43,532 nt of DNA from the NCBI GenBank assembly GCA_002721705.1, contig PBLJ01000060.1, positions 1 through 43,532 on the forward strand, in the 5' to 3' direction. Shown piece after piece: positions 23,842 to 33,446 of this stretch. The position numbers and the translations under genes were made by a program. The notes beneath the pieces are model-generated. The model had not been told where the DNA came from and ran no database searches. It worked only from the letters and a program-made list of their open reading frames with translations. Source of the stretch: Opitutia bacterium (GTDB lineage: Bacteria; Verrucomicrobiota; Verrucomicrobiia; Opitutales; Seribacteraceae). Within the stretch, counting starts at the first letter, position 1. Each line of letters opens with the position of its first letter.

Positions 23842-26800
23842 TCAAGGATTTCTCAAGTAGGCGAGGAGATCGGCCACGCCTTGCGGATTCAAGGCGCTTT
23901 CCATACCTTCCGGCATCAAGGAGGCGCCGAGGGAACGAACGTTGGCAAGGTTTTCCCTTAACACCGTGGTTTCCTGACCCGCTGCCGTGCGAATGGTGAG
24001 GGCGTTGGCTGTTTCCGAGGCAATGACGCCGGTTAGAGCCGAGCCGTCCTTCCTGATCACGAGATAGGCTGTGTAGGTTGTTTCCACTGCCCGGTTCGGG
24101 TCAAGAATACCGACAAGCCAGTCTTCAATTGGCTTGGAGGAAAAGGCGGTCAAATCCGGACCTACCTTGTTGCCCTCGCCTTTGAAGCTATGACACAACT
24201 GGCAATTATTCTTGAAGAGCAGTTTTCCTTTCTCTGCCTTGCCTTCCAGCTCGGCGACTTTTTCATAAGCTTGGAGAACCTTTTCACGGTTGGCGTTGAT
24301 GACGCCTAGAAGGTCTTTTGCCTTTTGGGAGATTGGGGCGTTGGGGTGCTGGATAAGTTTTTGCTTATGGGCTGGACTGATCTGGGCAGCAGTCAACTTA
24401 CCGGCCTTGATGGCGTCGAGTAGTTGGTCGGTTGACTCGTCTTGGTGGAGAAGGTGATCCGTTACCCCGACCCGTTCATTTGGCCCATAGGAATGCCATT
24501 GAGCCAGCAGTGTTGAGGTGGTCAGAGAATGGTTGAGTTTGGGCAGGGCGCTCAAGGCTGCCTTGCGAATGAAAGGCAATTTGTCCGCAGCAAGAAGTTT
24601 ACTCAGGAGCCCCATGTCCTCTTTTTGCTTGGTTGGGCCACGCCCCAGAAGTTTGATCGCGGAAACCCTTGTGGAATCCTCCGCATTCTCGTCTTGAGCC
24701 GTTACCCGAACGTTTGAAAAAACGGTTTCAATAGCCTGGGTTCCCTCCTTGGAATTCTTGGCCAATCTTTTTTGAAACTGAACCAAGCTTTCCTTACGTT
24801 GCTCGATTGCATCGACAAATCCTGCCATCAAGGTGAATTGTCGCTCCATATTCTTTTCGGCGGCAGTCTCTTTCAATACCCGCGTAAGAGAGCTCAAGTG
24901 GTCGTCGAGGATGGCGTAGCGAATGAGATCGGAGACGAGGTCAGCGGGGGCTTTCGCCTTTGCCTCGAACAGTAGTTTCAGCATGGCGGCTGCATGGGGA
25001 GAGGATGAGCTCTTTATCGCCACTTGGACCCGCGGTTCCGAGGTATTGGCAAGCGCAAGCGAAACCAGTGCTTCCGCTGCCTTCGGATCCCTCCATTCGC
25101 CCAAAGAAAATCCTACTTGTCTACGGACCCTGATCGATTCGTCATTGATTCTCGAGGCAATTAAATCCCCATGCTTCTTCTCGCAGACACGAACTGCATG
25201 TTCGCGAACACCAGGATGTAAGTCCTGCAAGGCTTGCTTCAACACTTTATCATCCAAGCCGTTCAGGCCTTCCAGTATGCATAGGGCCTGCAGCCGAACC
25301 TTGGGGCTCTTCGCCGTATGAACCAGCTTCCTCAATTCGATCGAAGCGGCCTTGTCTTTTCGTTCCAGGAGCAAGCGATGAACGGTGTCGCGCTGCCAGC
25401 CATTTGGACTGTCCAGTAAGGATACCAGCTCTTGGGCGGACTTTGTTTCCAGGATCGGCGTCTTGCGGAGCTTGGCGCCTTTGGGAAACACTCGCCAGAT
25501 GCGTCCCCGGTCAGCCCCTTCCCGCAAGTTCACCCTGCTTTGCATGGTTGGGGGAATCCACTGCGGGTGTTCGATGACAAGGCGGTACATGTCGGCCACG
25601 TAGAGGGCCCCGTCGGGGCCGGTCTTGGTCATGGTGGGGCGGAACCAATTGTCCGAACTGGCTAGGAATTCCGACTTCTCCTCACCTTTGGCCCGTCGAC
25701 TGGTAAAGGTGACGCCATCTGGCTCAAGGACTTCCCGATGGACCAGGTTATGGACCGGCTCGCTGATGAATACGCTGGTCCTGAATTCGGCTCCGAAAAG
25801 TTCGTCCCGATAGGGAGATGGGCTATTCGCGCTGGTTACGTTTCCGTATTGATTGGGGCCGTTTGGCCTTTCCATTTGAGGACTGATAGGGAAGCACCGA
25901 CGTGAATCCCTGTAGTTAAAGAGTGTTTTCTTGGTATCCTTGACAACCAATTGACGGTTTCTCGAAATATAATGGTGAGGCAGGTGTATGTGCCAAAGCC
26001 AGTTTGGGTTGTTGTTTCCAAACCAGTTGCCCCAGTCGTCCCTGCGCAAACCGAACTGAGTTTGATTGAAGAGGGTTTCCATTTCGCCTGTTACTTTGAA
26101 ACGGAAGTCACGTCCGTTGATGTTTACGCTTTTACCTGTTGCGGTACTTTTGATGATACCTCCACTGTCTCCGTTGGCGGCATAAATCCAATTGTCCAAA
26201 CCAAGCTCAAACCCGTTCATTCGGTGTTGCTGGTTACCTTCTCTAAAACCAGAAAAGAGCACTTTCCTTAGATCGGCTTTGCCGTCCCCATTGGTATCCT
26301 CGGCATAGAGGATTTCGGGGGCTGCGCTTACCAGAACGCCTTTGCCCCATGGCATGACTCCGGTAGGGAAATTGAGTCCGGAGAGAAATACGGTCGAACG
26401 ATCGTATTTTCCATCCTTGTCCGTATCCTCGAGGTATCGTACCACGCCTCCGGGTTTCCCTTGGCCGTCCAAACCCAGTGGGTAGTCGCCCATTTCCGCG
26501 ACCCACAGTTTCCCGTCCGCTCCCCATTCGAAGGCCACCGGATCAAGAACCAGCGGTTCGGCGGCTACCAGTTCAACCGTGAAGCCGTCCCTTGCTTGCA
26601 GGCATTGCAGGGATTCTTGCGGCGTTCTTGCCTTTGGGGCGTCAAAGGCAAGGAGTTGTTTGAAGGAACGCCTGTCCACCTTTTGGGGCAACTTGGCGGT
26701 GTCCTCGTTCTGCACCCAGAGGTGATCACTGTGAAACCAGGCGCCGTTGTTCGGATATTCACCGCCTCTTGAAATCATTGGGATAGCTTTGCTGTCGCTA

Positions 26801-28980
26801 CGTTTTCCTTTTCCCACGGTATAACTCCATCCCGGATGCCATCCGAGCCCTGGGTTGATGCGCGTTTCCCAAAGGTGGATGCCCCAGTGGTCTTCATCGG
26901 AAAACACGATGTCATCAAAACCGTCCACATTAAGGTCTACAAACCGCAGACCTTCGCTCGCATAATTTATATTTTTGGGCAGGCCATAGGGTCGTGCGCG
27001 CCAGCTATTCTTTTTTCCATCCCAACCGTAAACTTTTTCCCCGATGAGCTCGCAAACGCCGTCATTGTCAATATCGCGAAGGAAGCCTATTTCCTCGTTT
27101 GGTTTACCGATTTCGGCAGAGAGTTTCTTTAGGTTTTCGACTATGTTTTGTTCGGCGTCGATTGCAAACCAGCGGCGGGACCCAGCACCCAATGAGCGCA
27201 CGGAAAAACTTATGGGGCGCGTCTTCTTAACGGTGTCTTTCTGCAGAATGAAAAAGAAGTAGCCACCGGAATCGAGATCCGTGATCCACCTCGGAAGATA
27301 AACCACCTCCACGGACCCGTCCTTTGCCTGCCAACGGGAAAATTCACGAGACAGATCAAAATGCAACGCATCCTTGCCATCCACCGCCAGCATGAAACCA
27401 GCGGTGCTGGGTTGGCTTTCGTAACCAAGACCACCGGTGAGACACAACGTGATGGGCTTGTCCGGATTAGCCTCCATCAATGGACTTTCCCAGTTCAACG
27501 CTTTTTCCTTGGACAATTGGCGGATCAGGTGACGGGTGGTCATGGTGCCGGTGAAGTCGTACCAATCGGACTTTTCCCCCTCGTTCTTGGTAATCCGTTC
27601 AAGAGCCGGCTTGGTATTGGCGATTAACTGGTGGGTTTTCTTGAGGCTAGTGGGCGATTTGTTGGATTGCTTCAAGGCATTCGTCTGCGCGAACTGCCAG
27701 CCATCTTCCTTGAAGGTCCAGATTTGCCCGTTGCCCTTCGCGTCCATAATCGAGGCCTCGCCTGATTTTTCCAATACGCCGGCAATACCTTGCGCTGGAT
27801 TAAAGGGCAACTTGTGTTCGGTCCAAGACGATTGTTTCGGATTCCAAATACGCGTCCGGTTTTGTTCGCCTATCAACACGTCCATGAACCCATCATTGTT
27901 GGCATCGAGAATGCGAACTGCGTTGTCCTTGCCGGCTTTGTCGCGAAGCGAACTGCCATGCAGCAGATTTTGATTCAAGCGCTCGAGGCATTCCTTGAAG
28001 TTCAGGAACTTCACTTTGCTTCCGTATGTTTCCTCTGCGTAATTGATGAAGGAAACGAATTGTTCCGAACTACTCCATCCGTGGGGATGGAAGCAAAAGT
28101 TCATTACACCTTGCTTGTGAACGGTTACGTCCAATGCTCTTTTCCAATCCTCAAGCATTTGAGGGTTTTGGTTTCCAATCAAATTTTGGGCTTCCCAGTC
28201 GCTTGGAACGGTGCAGGGGAATTCCCAACAGTTTGGCTTGATGACGTAGGGATAGGGGTAATCCTCGATGGTGCCGACGTAAGAAGAGATTTTTTCCAAG
28301 TACTTCCCAAAGGTTTCCTTGCCGTCGGCATCGATGACTAGCTTGCGAGGCACGGACTTGTCCTTGGCGGTGAAGACATTGAAGACAGAGGAGTCGATTT
28401 GAAGGTAATTGCCCTTGGCGGTGGATCGTGAGTAGATTTCCGCGAAAAACCGCGGGCTTACGCTGTTCATGGAATCGCAGCAGGGCATCCTGTAGGCAAC
28501 CGGATGGTTGCCTGGAATACTGGCCAATAGATCGAGGCTGTTATGGACGTTGTCGAAAGCGCGCCTAAAGTGTCCTTGCTGAAGCAACGGACAGGGATGG
28601 GACAGGGTATGCACCTCGATGGTGACACCTTCAGCCAGCCACTTTTGAGCTTGGGGATGGTCGGGCTTGAAGAAGTTGGTGAAAATACTGACCGGGGCTC
28701 GCCCGTCGATTTTCTTCAACCTTTCAAGAATGGGGCGCAGAAAAGCCTCGTATTTCTCAGGTCCTCGCATGTCGTCGATGCCCAAGGTGACAACGGCCTC
28801 CACTCCTTTTTCGCCGACCCATTGGGGTGTCGTCAGTTTCGGGAAATCCCGATGCGGATAAAACGGATCGACCTCTTCTAGGTAGGTGAGTCGATTTGCC
28901 GGGCTTTGGGGGACATGGGTCGCCGCCCCAAGCCCATTGGCAATTACGAGCAACAGCGTTAATCCTAAATTGTAAGGCAT
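23842..28980 (-). CDS. Giant secreted deacetylase/FG-GAP/propeller/HEAT/cytochrome c protein
   Basis: 1712 residues from the ATG at 28978-28980, two bases past the upstream stop; a longer frame exists but overlaps that gene. After a signal peptide (1-21), residues 60-290 look like a NodB-type polysaccharide deacetylase: Asp69-Asp70 (GIDD, where TFDD is usual), His124 and His128 (HTLSH), and the R164-M-P segment. Residues about 365-720 contain FG-GAP/VCBS-type repeats (DANNDGFMDVLIG, DLNVDGFDDIVF). About 795-1210 is the PVC dehydrogenase propeller (DTDKDGKYD, DTNGDGKADL), about 1215-1560 are HEAT repeats, and 1575-1712 is the PVC heme c domain with CQLCH at 1593-1597 and a probable Met ligand in SLMPEG. 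It could bind a glycan, deacetylate and oxidise it, and pass electrons on (inference). Confidence 0.88.
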   Translation of the reverse strand: MPYNLGLTLLLVIANGLGAATHVPQSPANRLTYLEEVDPFYPHRDFPKLTTPQWVGEKGVEAVVTLGIDDMRGPEKYEAFLRPILERLKKIDGRAPVSIFTNFFKPDHPQAQKWLAEGVTIEVHTLSHPCPLLQQGHFRRAFDNVHNSLDLLASIPGNHPVAYRMPCCDSMNSVSPRFFAEIYSRSTAKGNYLQIDSSVFNVFTAKDKSVPRKLVIDADGKETFGKYLEKISSYVGTIEDYPYPYVIKPNCWEFPCTVPSDWEAQNLIGNQNPQMLEDWKRALDVTVHKQGVMNFCFHPHGWSSSEQFVSFINYAEETYGSKVKFLNFKECLERLNQNLLHGSSLRDKAGKDNAVRILDANNDGFMDVLIGEQNRTRIWNPKQSSWTEHKLPFNPAQGIAGVLEKSGEASIMDAKGNGQIWTFKEDGWQFAQTNALKQSNKSPTSLKKTHQLIANTKPALERITKNEGEKSDWYDFTGTMTTRHLIRQLSKEKALNWESPLMEANPDKPITLCLTGGLGYESQPSTAGFMLAVDGKDALHFDLSREFSRWQAKDGSVEVVYLPRWITDLDSGGYFFFILQKDTVKKTRPISFSVRSLGAGSRRWFAIDAEQNIVENLKKLSAEIGKPNEEIGFLRDIDNDGVCELIGEKVYGWDGKKNSWRARPYGLPKNINYASEGLRFVDLNVDGFDDIVFSDEDHWGIHLWETRINPGLGWHPGWSYTVGKGKRSDSKAIPMISRGGEYPNNGAWFHSDHLWVQNEDTAKLPQKVDRRSFKQLLAFDAPKARTPQESLQCLQARDGFTVELVAAEPLVLDPVAFEWGADGKLWVAEMGDYPLGLDGQGKPGGVVRYLEDTDKDGKYDRSTVFLSGLNFPTGVMPWGKGVLVSAAPEILYAEDTNGDGKADLRKVLFSGFREGNQQHRMNGFELGLDNWIYAANGDSGGIIKSTATGKSVNINGRDFRFKVTGEMETLFNQTQFGLRRDDWGNWFGNNNPNWLWHIHLPHHYISRNRQLVVKDTKKTLFNYRDSRRCFPISPQMERPNGPNQYGNVTSANSPSPYRDELFGAEFRTSVFISEPVHNLVHREVLEPDGVTFTSRRAKGEEKSEFLASSDNWFRPTMTKTGPDGALYVADMYRLVIEHPQWIPPTMQSRVNLREGADRGRIWRVFPKGAKLRKTPILETKSAQELVSLLDSPNGWQRDTVHRLLLERKDKAASIELRKLVHTAKSPKVRLQALCILEGLNGLDDKVLKQALQDLHPGVREHAVRVCEKKHGDLIASRINDESIRVRRQVGFSLGEWRDPKAAEALVSLALANTSEPRVQVAIKSSSSPHAAAMLKLLFEAKAKAPADLVSDLIRYAILDDHLSSLTRVLKETAAEKNMERQFTLMAGFVDAIEQRKESLVQFQKRLAKNSKEGTQAIETVFSNVRVTAQDENAEDSTRVSAIKLLGRGPTKQKEDMGLLSKLLAADKLPFIRKAALSALPKLNHSLTTSTLLAQWHSYGPNERVGVTDHLLHQDESTDQLLDAIKAGKLTAAQISPAHKQKLIQHPNAPISQKAKDLLGVINANREKVLQAYEKVAELEGKAEKGKLLFKNNCQLCHSFKGEGNKVGPDLTAFSSKPIEDWLVGILDPNRAVETTYTAYLVIRKDGSALTGVIASETANALTIRTAAGQETTVLRENLANVRSLGASLMPEGMESALNPQGVADLLAYLRNP

Positions 28981-28982
28981 AT

Positions 28983-30311
28983 TCAAGTCGTGGCGGCTAT
29001 TTCCCAACCTTTGCGATATTTCCGCTTCAAGAACTTGGAAAGATCCCCATGGGGCCCCTTTAATTGCATGGGCTCCGCTTGCCAAGAGAGATGTTGTCCT
29101 TTGTGACGAACCGCAACGTTTCCTAGCAATACCGCTTCGGTGAGAGGACCTGCATAGTCAAAGCCATCACTTGGTTGCTTGCCCGAAAGGATACCGTCGA
29201 GCCAACCGTGGAAGTGATCTTGGCCATCCGCAAGTTGGTATGCGTAGTCGGCGAATTTTTCCTGTGGGTATAGTTTGGGAGCTCCCACGTGCGGGACCAC
29301 AAGGGTTCCTTCATCCCCGATAAATAGTGAGCCACTGCTGGGAACCCTTTCGTTTCGAGGCAAATGCCTTCCTCTGTCTTTCGGCAATCGGTTGCCGTCA
29401 TACCAAGTAATGGGAAGGATTTTTCCTGTCAGGTCGGTGCCTGGAAACTTGTATTCCACTACGTTTTGGGCAGGCCACACCTCGTCGTTCATGCCGGAAT
29501 GATAGGAACACTTGATTTCGGTGGGAGCTTCCTTGATGCGAAGGGCCGTGAATACTGGATCGAGTATGTGACACCCGAAATCACCTAGGGCTCCGTTGCC
29601 GAAGTCCTGCCAGTCGCGCCATCCCCATGGATGGTAGACCTTGCCTTCGACGTAGGGGCGTTCAGGAGCTACCCCGAGCCAAACGTCCCAAGCCAAGGTG
29701 TTTGGCACGGGAGCAGGTGTCGGTCGATCAATATGTCCGGATTTACCATGCCCCGAGGCGGCCACCCAGGAATGGACGCGTTGCACTTTGCCGATGGCGC
29801 CTTTTTGGATGAGTTGAACCGCGGTGCGATAGAAGGAGTGCGAATGGATTTGGTTGCCCATCCGGGTAATTACTTTTGATTTTGCCGCTTGGAGGCGCAT
29901 CTGACGCGCTTCCCATACGTTGTGGGTGAGCGGCTTTTGACAGAAGAGGTGTTTTCCTTTTCGCATGCAATCCAGACTCACGCGGGCGTGCATGTGGTCG
30001 GGTGTGCCGACGGTCACGGCATCCACCTTGTCGCCCATCTTGGCAAGCATTTCACGGTAGTCCTGAAAGACGGACGCATCAGGGTTTTCCTTTCGGGCGC
30101 TTGTGGTGCGAACAAGGTCCACGTCGCACAAGGCGACGTACTTCGCCTTGGCGTGACTGGACATGGCTCTGAGGTCCGCTCCACCTCGTCCCTCTGTGCC
30201 TACGGCGGCGAGTTGCAGTTTCGAGTTCAGGTTGCGACCGCTCACTATGGAGGGAGCCATCGCAAGGGCGGAAAGAGTGGTGGAGGATTGAAGAAAACTT
30301 CGGCGATTCAT
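28983..30311 (-). CDS. Gfo/Idh/MocA oxidoreductase, Tat-exported
   Basis: 442 residues from the ATG at 30309-30311, chosen because the Tat motif NRRSFLQSS then begins at residue 2; a 505-residue frame has no signal at its start and overlaps the upstream protease gene. The Rossmann domain has GTEGRGG (38-44), an atypical nucleotide loop. The usual EKP is QKP here (Gln125-Lys126-Pro127), keeping the catalytic lysine. GDFGCHILDP lies in the second domain. The family oxidises or reduces sugar hydroxyls with NAD(P), usually tightly bound when the protein is exported. It follows the protease gene by 22 bases and precedes the giant deacetylase-cytochrome gene by 2 bases. Confidence 0.9.
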   Translation of the reverse strand: MNRRSFLQSSTTLSALAMAPSIVSGRNLNSKLQLAAVGTEGRGGADLRAMSSHAKAKYVALCDVDLVRTTSARKENPDASVFQDYREMLAKMGDKVDAVTVGTPDHMHARVSLDCMRKGKHLFCQKPLTHNVWEARQMRLQAAKSKVITRMGNQIHSHSFYRTAVQLIQKGAIGKVQRVHSWVAASGHGKSGHIDRPTPAPVPNTLAWDVWLGVAPERPYVEGKVYHPWGWRDWQDFGNGALGDFGCHILDPVFTALRIKEAPTEIKCSYHSGMNDEVWPAQNVVEYKFPGTDLTGKILPITWYDGNRLPKDRGRHLPRNERVPSSGSLFIGDEGTLVVPHVGAPKLYPQEKFADYAYQLADGQDHFHGWLDGILSGKQPSDGFDYAGPLTEAVLLGNVAVRHKGQHLSWQAEPMQLKGPHGDLSKFLKRKYRKGWEIAATT

Positions 30312-30333
30312 TGGTTTTGTTTTTTTGAAATAT

Positions 30334-31035
30334 TTACTTCTTTCGCTTGGGAGGTTTGGGCCGATCGACCCAAGCCGCTTTTTCGCCGCTTTTGGCCATG
30401 ATACCGTCAATCCATTTTCGGACGGCAGCTGGTTGTGTGGCGCGACCGCCACCATGAATAATTCCGAACAGGACGTGTTCTTTCTTGTCGGGACTTTCAA
30501 TCACCCATCCTCCTCCGCTGTCACCGGCTTTGCCCGGATTGTCCGCTTTCTTCGTTATATGCTTTGCGTGCAAACCAGTGCCCTTTGCTCGTCTGTCTCG
30601 ATGAAAATGTAGCCCGCCCGAGTGCCCCACCAGGGTAAAGGGCACAACGCCGTCTTTTTCGATCAACGAGTTTTTAAGCAAGGAGACGGGTTCCACGCTC
30701 TTGATGGGTCTTTTCAATTGCAGGAGGGCCAAATCCCCCTTCGGCGCAAGGAAGGCTTTCTCCACTCGAACCGTATTATCCGGACCGAATCGAAGCTCCA
30801 CCCTTCGTTTGTTTGGGGTAAGGGCTTTGGCTCTCGCCACGTGGGTTGCCGTGAGAGCCCAAGAGGGAGAGATTAGAATCACAGTCCCCGTACCGATTCT
30901 TTTACTGTCGACGTGATAGCCTCGCCAGCCTCCACAATAGCGAAAAGTCGGCTTCTTGGCTACCTGTTCTTTTCCGTTCGTGATGCCTGCGAACAGCAGG
31001 GCGATAATGAAGAGCTTAACGACGTTGGGTATCAT
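30334..31035 (-). CDS. Small secreted trypsin-like serine protease
   Basis: 233 residues from the ATG at 31033-31035, chosen because it gives a clean signal peptide (MIPNVVKLFIIALLFAG) and avoids overlapping the upstream oxidoreductase gene. The chymotrypsin-fold triad is His65 (LTATH), Asp101 (KGDLALLQL) and Ser173 (AGDSGGGW). The domain is short, with no PDZ. The C-terminus is basic (RPKPPKRKK). It lies between two Gfo/Idh/MocA genes on the same strand with gaps of 11 and 22 bases, so it appears to be a member of their operon. A role in maturing or turning over an extracytoplasmic partner is possible. AAGG stands about 13 bases before the start. Confidence 0.82.
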   Translation of the reverse strand: MIPNVVKLFIIALLFAGITNGKEQVAKKPTFRYCGGWRGYHVDSKRIGTGTVILISPSWALTATHVARAKALTPNKRRVELRFGPDNTVRVEKAFLAPKGDLALLQLKRPIKSVEPVSLLKNSLIEKDGVVPFTLVGHSGGLHFHRDRRAKGTGLHAKHITKKADNPGKAGDSGGGWVIESPDKKEHVLFGIIHGGGRATQPAAVRKWIDGIMAKSGEKAAWVDRPKPPKRKK

Positions 31036-31046
31036 GATGAAAGACC

Positions 31047-32372
31047 TTACAGTTTGGGCAACACGTAGGGCTTCCGCCATTCAGGGCGACCCCGGAGGGC
31101 GTTGGCTTCTTCGTCGTTTTCGAAGGTTTCGGTTTTGGGTTCGAGGCGAAGGGAGCGGTCGAGGCGAGCGGAGAGGTTGCCCGCATGGCAAAGAACGGAA
31201 GCACGATGCCCTACGGTCTCAAGGTCGCAATTAGGCCTTTTGCGGGAGCGTACGCAATCAATGAAGTTGGCGACGTGGGGCGTGGCGTCGGAGTTGCCGC
31301 CTTCTTGGGCGATCACCTTGCCACCTCTTTCGATGGCTTTCCAGCCGCCATTGCCGATGACTAGTTGCGCTTTGTCGCCATAGACGACGGCTCCCTCGGT
31401 TTCCCCCATTTGGCGATAAGGCGTCCAAAGCTTGAGCTCATAGGTTAGGATCCGTGGGGTGGGGGAGTCATAGCGATAGGTTACCTGCATGGTATCCGGA
31501 AATTCCTGGTCGTCGTCATAATACCACTTCCCACCCGCCGCATGGATTGTTCGGGGATGGTGAAGTTGCGGCGCCTTTTCCCATTCGAGGCAGGCGTTGA
31601 GCATGGCAAAGGCCATATCGATGCGGTGCACGCCGTCGTTACCGAGGTCGCCCGTTCCGTAATCGTAAAACCACCGCCAACGTCCATGGAAGCGGTTGGG
31701 GTTGAAGGGATGTTTGGGAGCAGAGCCAAGCCAGAGATCGTAGTCCACCTCGGCAGGAGGCTTTCCATTGGGTGGTCGTCCAATTCCTCCTTGGCGGGCG
31801 CTTTCCCAGCCCTTTGCGAAAAGGCATCGGCCGATTCCTCCTTCGCGACAAAACTGCATCGCGGTCTGCAGTCTGGCCGTCGAACGGTGTTGGGAACCCA
31901 TTTGAACGATTCGCTTGTGCTTGCGCATGGCCTCGACCATGCGTTGTCCCTCGACGATGTTGTGGCCGTCAGGCTTTTCGACGTAGACGTCCTTGCCCGC
32001 TTGGCACCCGAGTATGGTGGGTATGGCGTGCCAGTGGTCGGGAGTGCCTACGCAGAGTACGTCGATCGTGGGATCGTCGATGATGGGGCGAAAGTCCTGC
32101 ATGGCCTTCGGTTTCTTCCCCTGCATTTTCCCAACCAATTCCACCACTGGGCGAAGTCGCCTCAAGTCCACGTCGGCGATGGCGGCTATCTCGACGTCGG
32201 GGTGAGCGGCAAAGATACGGTTAAGGCGCGAGGCCCGTCCACCCGCCCCGATCATGCCCGCCCGAATGCGATCGTTCGGCGAACCCTTCTTGGCAAACCC
32301 TTTTTGCAGGGCGAGGACGGGGAAACCAAGAGCAGAGGTTTGGAGGAAGCGGCGACGACTTTTTGCGTTCAT
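31047..32372 (-). CDS. Gfo/Idh/MocA oxidoreductase, Tat-exported
   Basis: 441 residues with a Tat motif SRRRFLQTS (residues 5-13). The dinucleotide loop is GAGGRA (42-47), the catalytic-lysine motif is E132-K133-P134 (YVEKPDGHN), and GDLGNDGVHRID provides the second-domain histidine region. PDHWH at 111-115 is typical of PVC and Bacteroidota secreted members. It should interconvert a hydroxyl and a keto group on a sugar or cyclitol outside the cytoplasm. It is 21 bases downstream of the isomerase gene, 11 bases upstream of the protease gene, and in line with the oxidoreductase at 28983-30311, so these form one minus-strand operon with the giant cytochrome gene. Confidence 0.92.
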   Translation of the reverse strand: MNAKSRRRFLQTSALGFPVLALQKGFAKKGSPNDRIRAGMIGAGGRASRLNRIFAAHPDVEIAAIADVDLRRLRPVVELVGKMQGKKPKAMQDFRPIIDDPTIDVLCVGTPDHWHAIPTILGCQAGKDVYVEKPDGHNIVEGQRMVEAMRKHKRIVQMGSQHRSTARLQTAMQFCREGGIGRCLFAKGWESARQGGIGRPPNGKPPAEVDYDLWLGSAPKHPFNPNRFHGRWRWFYDYGTGDLGNDGVHRIDMAFAMLNACLEWEKAPQLHHPRTIHAAGGKWYYDDDQEFPDTMQVTYRYDSPTPRILTYELKLWTPYRQMGETEGAVVYGDKAQLVIGNGGWKAIERGGKVIAQEGGNSDATPHVANFIDCVRSRKRPNCDLETVGHRASVLCHAGNLSARLDRSLRLEPKTETFENDEEANALRGRPEWRKPYVLPKL

Positions 32373-32393
32373 TGCAAGTGGGTTTGAACCGGG

Positions 32394-33341
32394 TTACGAA
32401 TGCAACCCTGCGATTACGGTTTCGAGGAATTCGCGCGCACGGCGAGCAAGGGCATCGATTCCTTCGGGTTTGGTTGGACGGGCAACCAGGGGAGCGAAGA
32501 TGTTTTCGCAACATAGCGGCATGACGCGCCCGGTGAAGGCGACGGGTTGGAGCAGGCGGTAATGGTCGATTTCACCGAGGCCGGGGCCGCAGTCTTGGTC
32601 CTTCGGCCAGTTGCGGTGGTCCTTGATGCAGAAACTGCGCACTTCCTTGGCGCACTTCTTGATATCGGGGATAGGGTCTAGGTCGAGATAGTCCATGACG
32701 TTGCCGGCGTCGAAGTTAACCCAGATGCCGGCGTCGTCCACTTCGCGTACTATCTCCGCGCAAGCCTCGCCCGTACCGGTGGTGCCGCCATGTTGCTTGA
32801 CCACGATAATCACCCCGTGGTCGCGAGCGATGGGGCCGAGTTTTTTAAACCTCTCGATCCACAGTTTGCGATTGCCTCCCTTGGTATGGCCAAAAGTCAG
32901 AACTTGCGGGATGCCCGCTGCCTCGGCCTGCAGGATACGATTTTTCAATGCCTCGAAGCCATTCTTGTGCTCCGGATAAACGGTGGAGAACATCATGACG
33001 GGTTTGAGGCCCAAGTCGCGGCAACGCTTGCCCAGGTCCTTGGCTTTTTTAGGGGGAGCGTCGACGGGCATCACGGGAACGCGTTTGCCTGAACCCGTTT
33101 CATCGTGAGAGGTGCCCCACGCCACGTATTCGTAACCCGCTCCCTTGATTCCCTTGAGGGCTCTCTCCAAGGGAAACTTGGAGTAGGGCAGGGTCATGCA
33201 GGCGATCTGAAAATCGGTCAACCGAGGTTTAACCTCTTCCACTTTGGATGATGCCCTTTGAGCCAAGGCCATGGTTCCCGCCAACCCCGTGGAGCGAAGA
33301 AAGGAACGCCGATCGAATGTAAGAGGGATCGTGTTCTTCAT
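32394..33341 (-). CDS. Sugar phosphate isomerase/epimerase-like TIM barrel, Tat-exported
   Basis: 315 residues with a Tat motif DRRSFLRST (residues 10-18). The xylose-isomerase-like barrel begins near residue 44 (QIACMTLPYSKFPL). VVKQHGGTTGTGE, VNFDAGNVMDY and CIKDHRNW mark metal or substrate loops (His, Asp, His). It differs clearly in sequence from the isomerase at 22899-23828. It is first in the minus-strand set isomerase, oxidoreductase, protease, oxidoreductase, giant cytochrome, and divergent from the DUF1080 gene across a 105-base gap. That arrangement of epimerase with oxidoreductases and DUF1080 resembles 3-keto-disaccharide utilisation loci. Confidence 0.9.
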   Translation of the reverse strand: MKNTIPLTFDRRSFLRSTGLAGTMALAQRASSKVEEVKPRLTDFQIACMTLPYSKFPLERALKGIKGAGYEYVAWGTSHDETGSGKRVPVMPVDAPPKKAKDLGKRCRDLGLKPVMMFSTVYPEHKNGFEALKNRILQAEAAGIPQVLTFGHTKGGNRKLWIERFKKLGPIARDHGVIIVVKQHGGTTGTGEACAEIVREVDDAGIWVNFDAGNVMDYLDLDPIPDIKKCAKEVRSFCIKDHRNWPKDQDCGPGLGEIDHYRLLQPVAFTGRVMPLCCENIFAPLVARPTKPEGIDALARRAREFLETVIAGLHS

Positions 33342-33405
33342 TACAGGTTCATCTTTGGGGCTGATTTCGAATTGGGATAGGAATCAACTTGCTTAGGACA
33401 ATGCT

Positions 33406-33415
33406 CTTGCGCAAG
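33406..33415. promoter_or_regulatory. Palindrome in the isomerase/DUF1080 divergent gap
   Basis: CTTGCGCAAG is a perfect 10-base palindrome, 32-41 bases before the GTG of the DUF1080 gene and 65-74 bases before the isomerase ATG. It is a candidate operator for both divergent genes; short palindromes arise often by chance. Confidence 0.2.
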
Positions 33416-33446
33416 GAAAAGTCCGTCCCCTTCAATATTAAACCTC

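Noticed and set aside
28981-29085. 35-residue N-terminal extension of the 1712-residue protein
   Set aside because: It overlaps the end of the oxidoreductase gene and would bury the signal peptide; the ATG at 28978-28980 gives a normal signal at the N-terminus.
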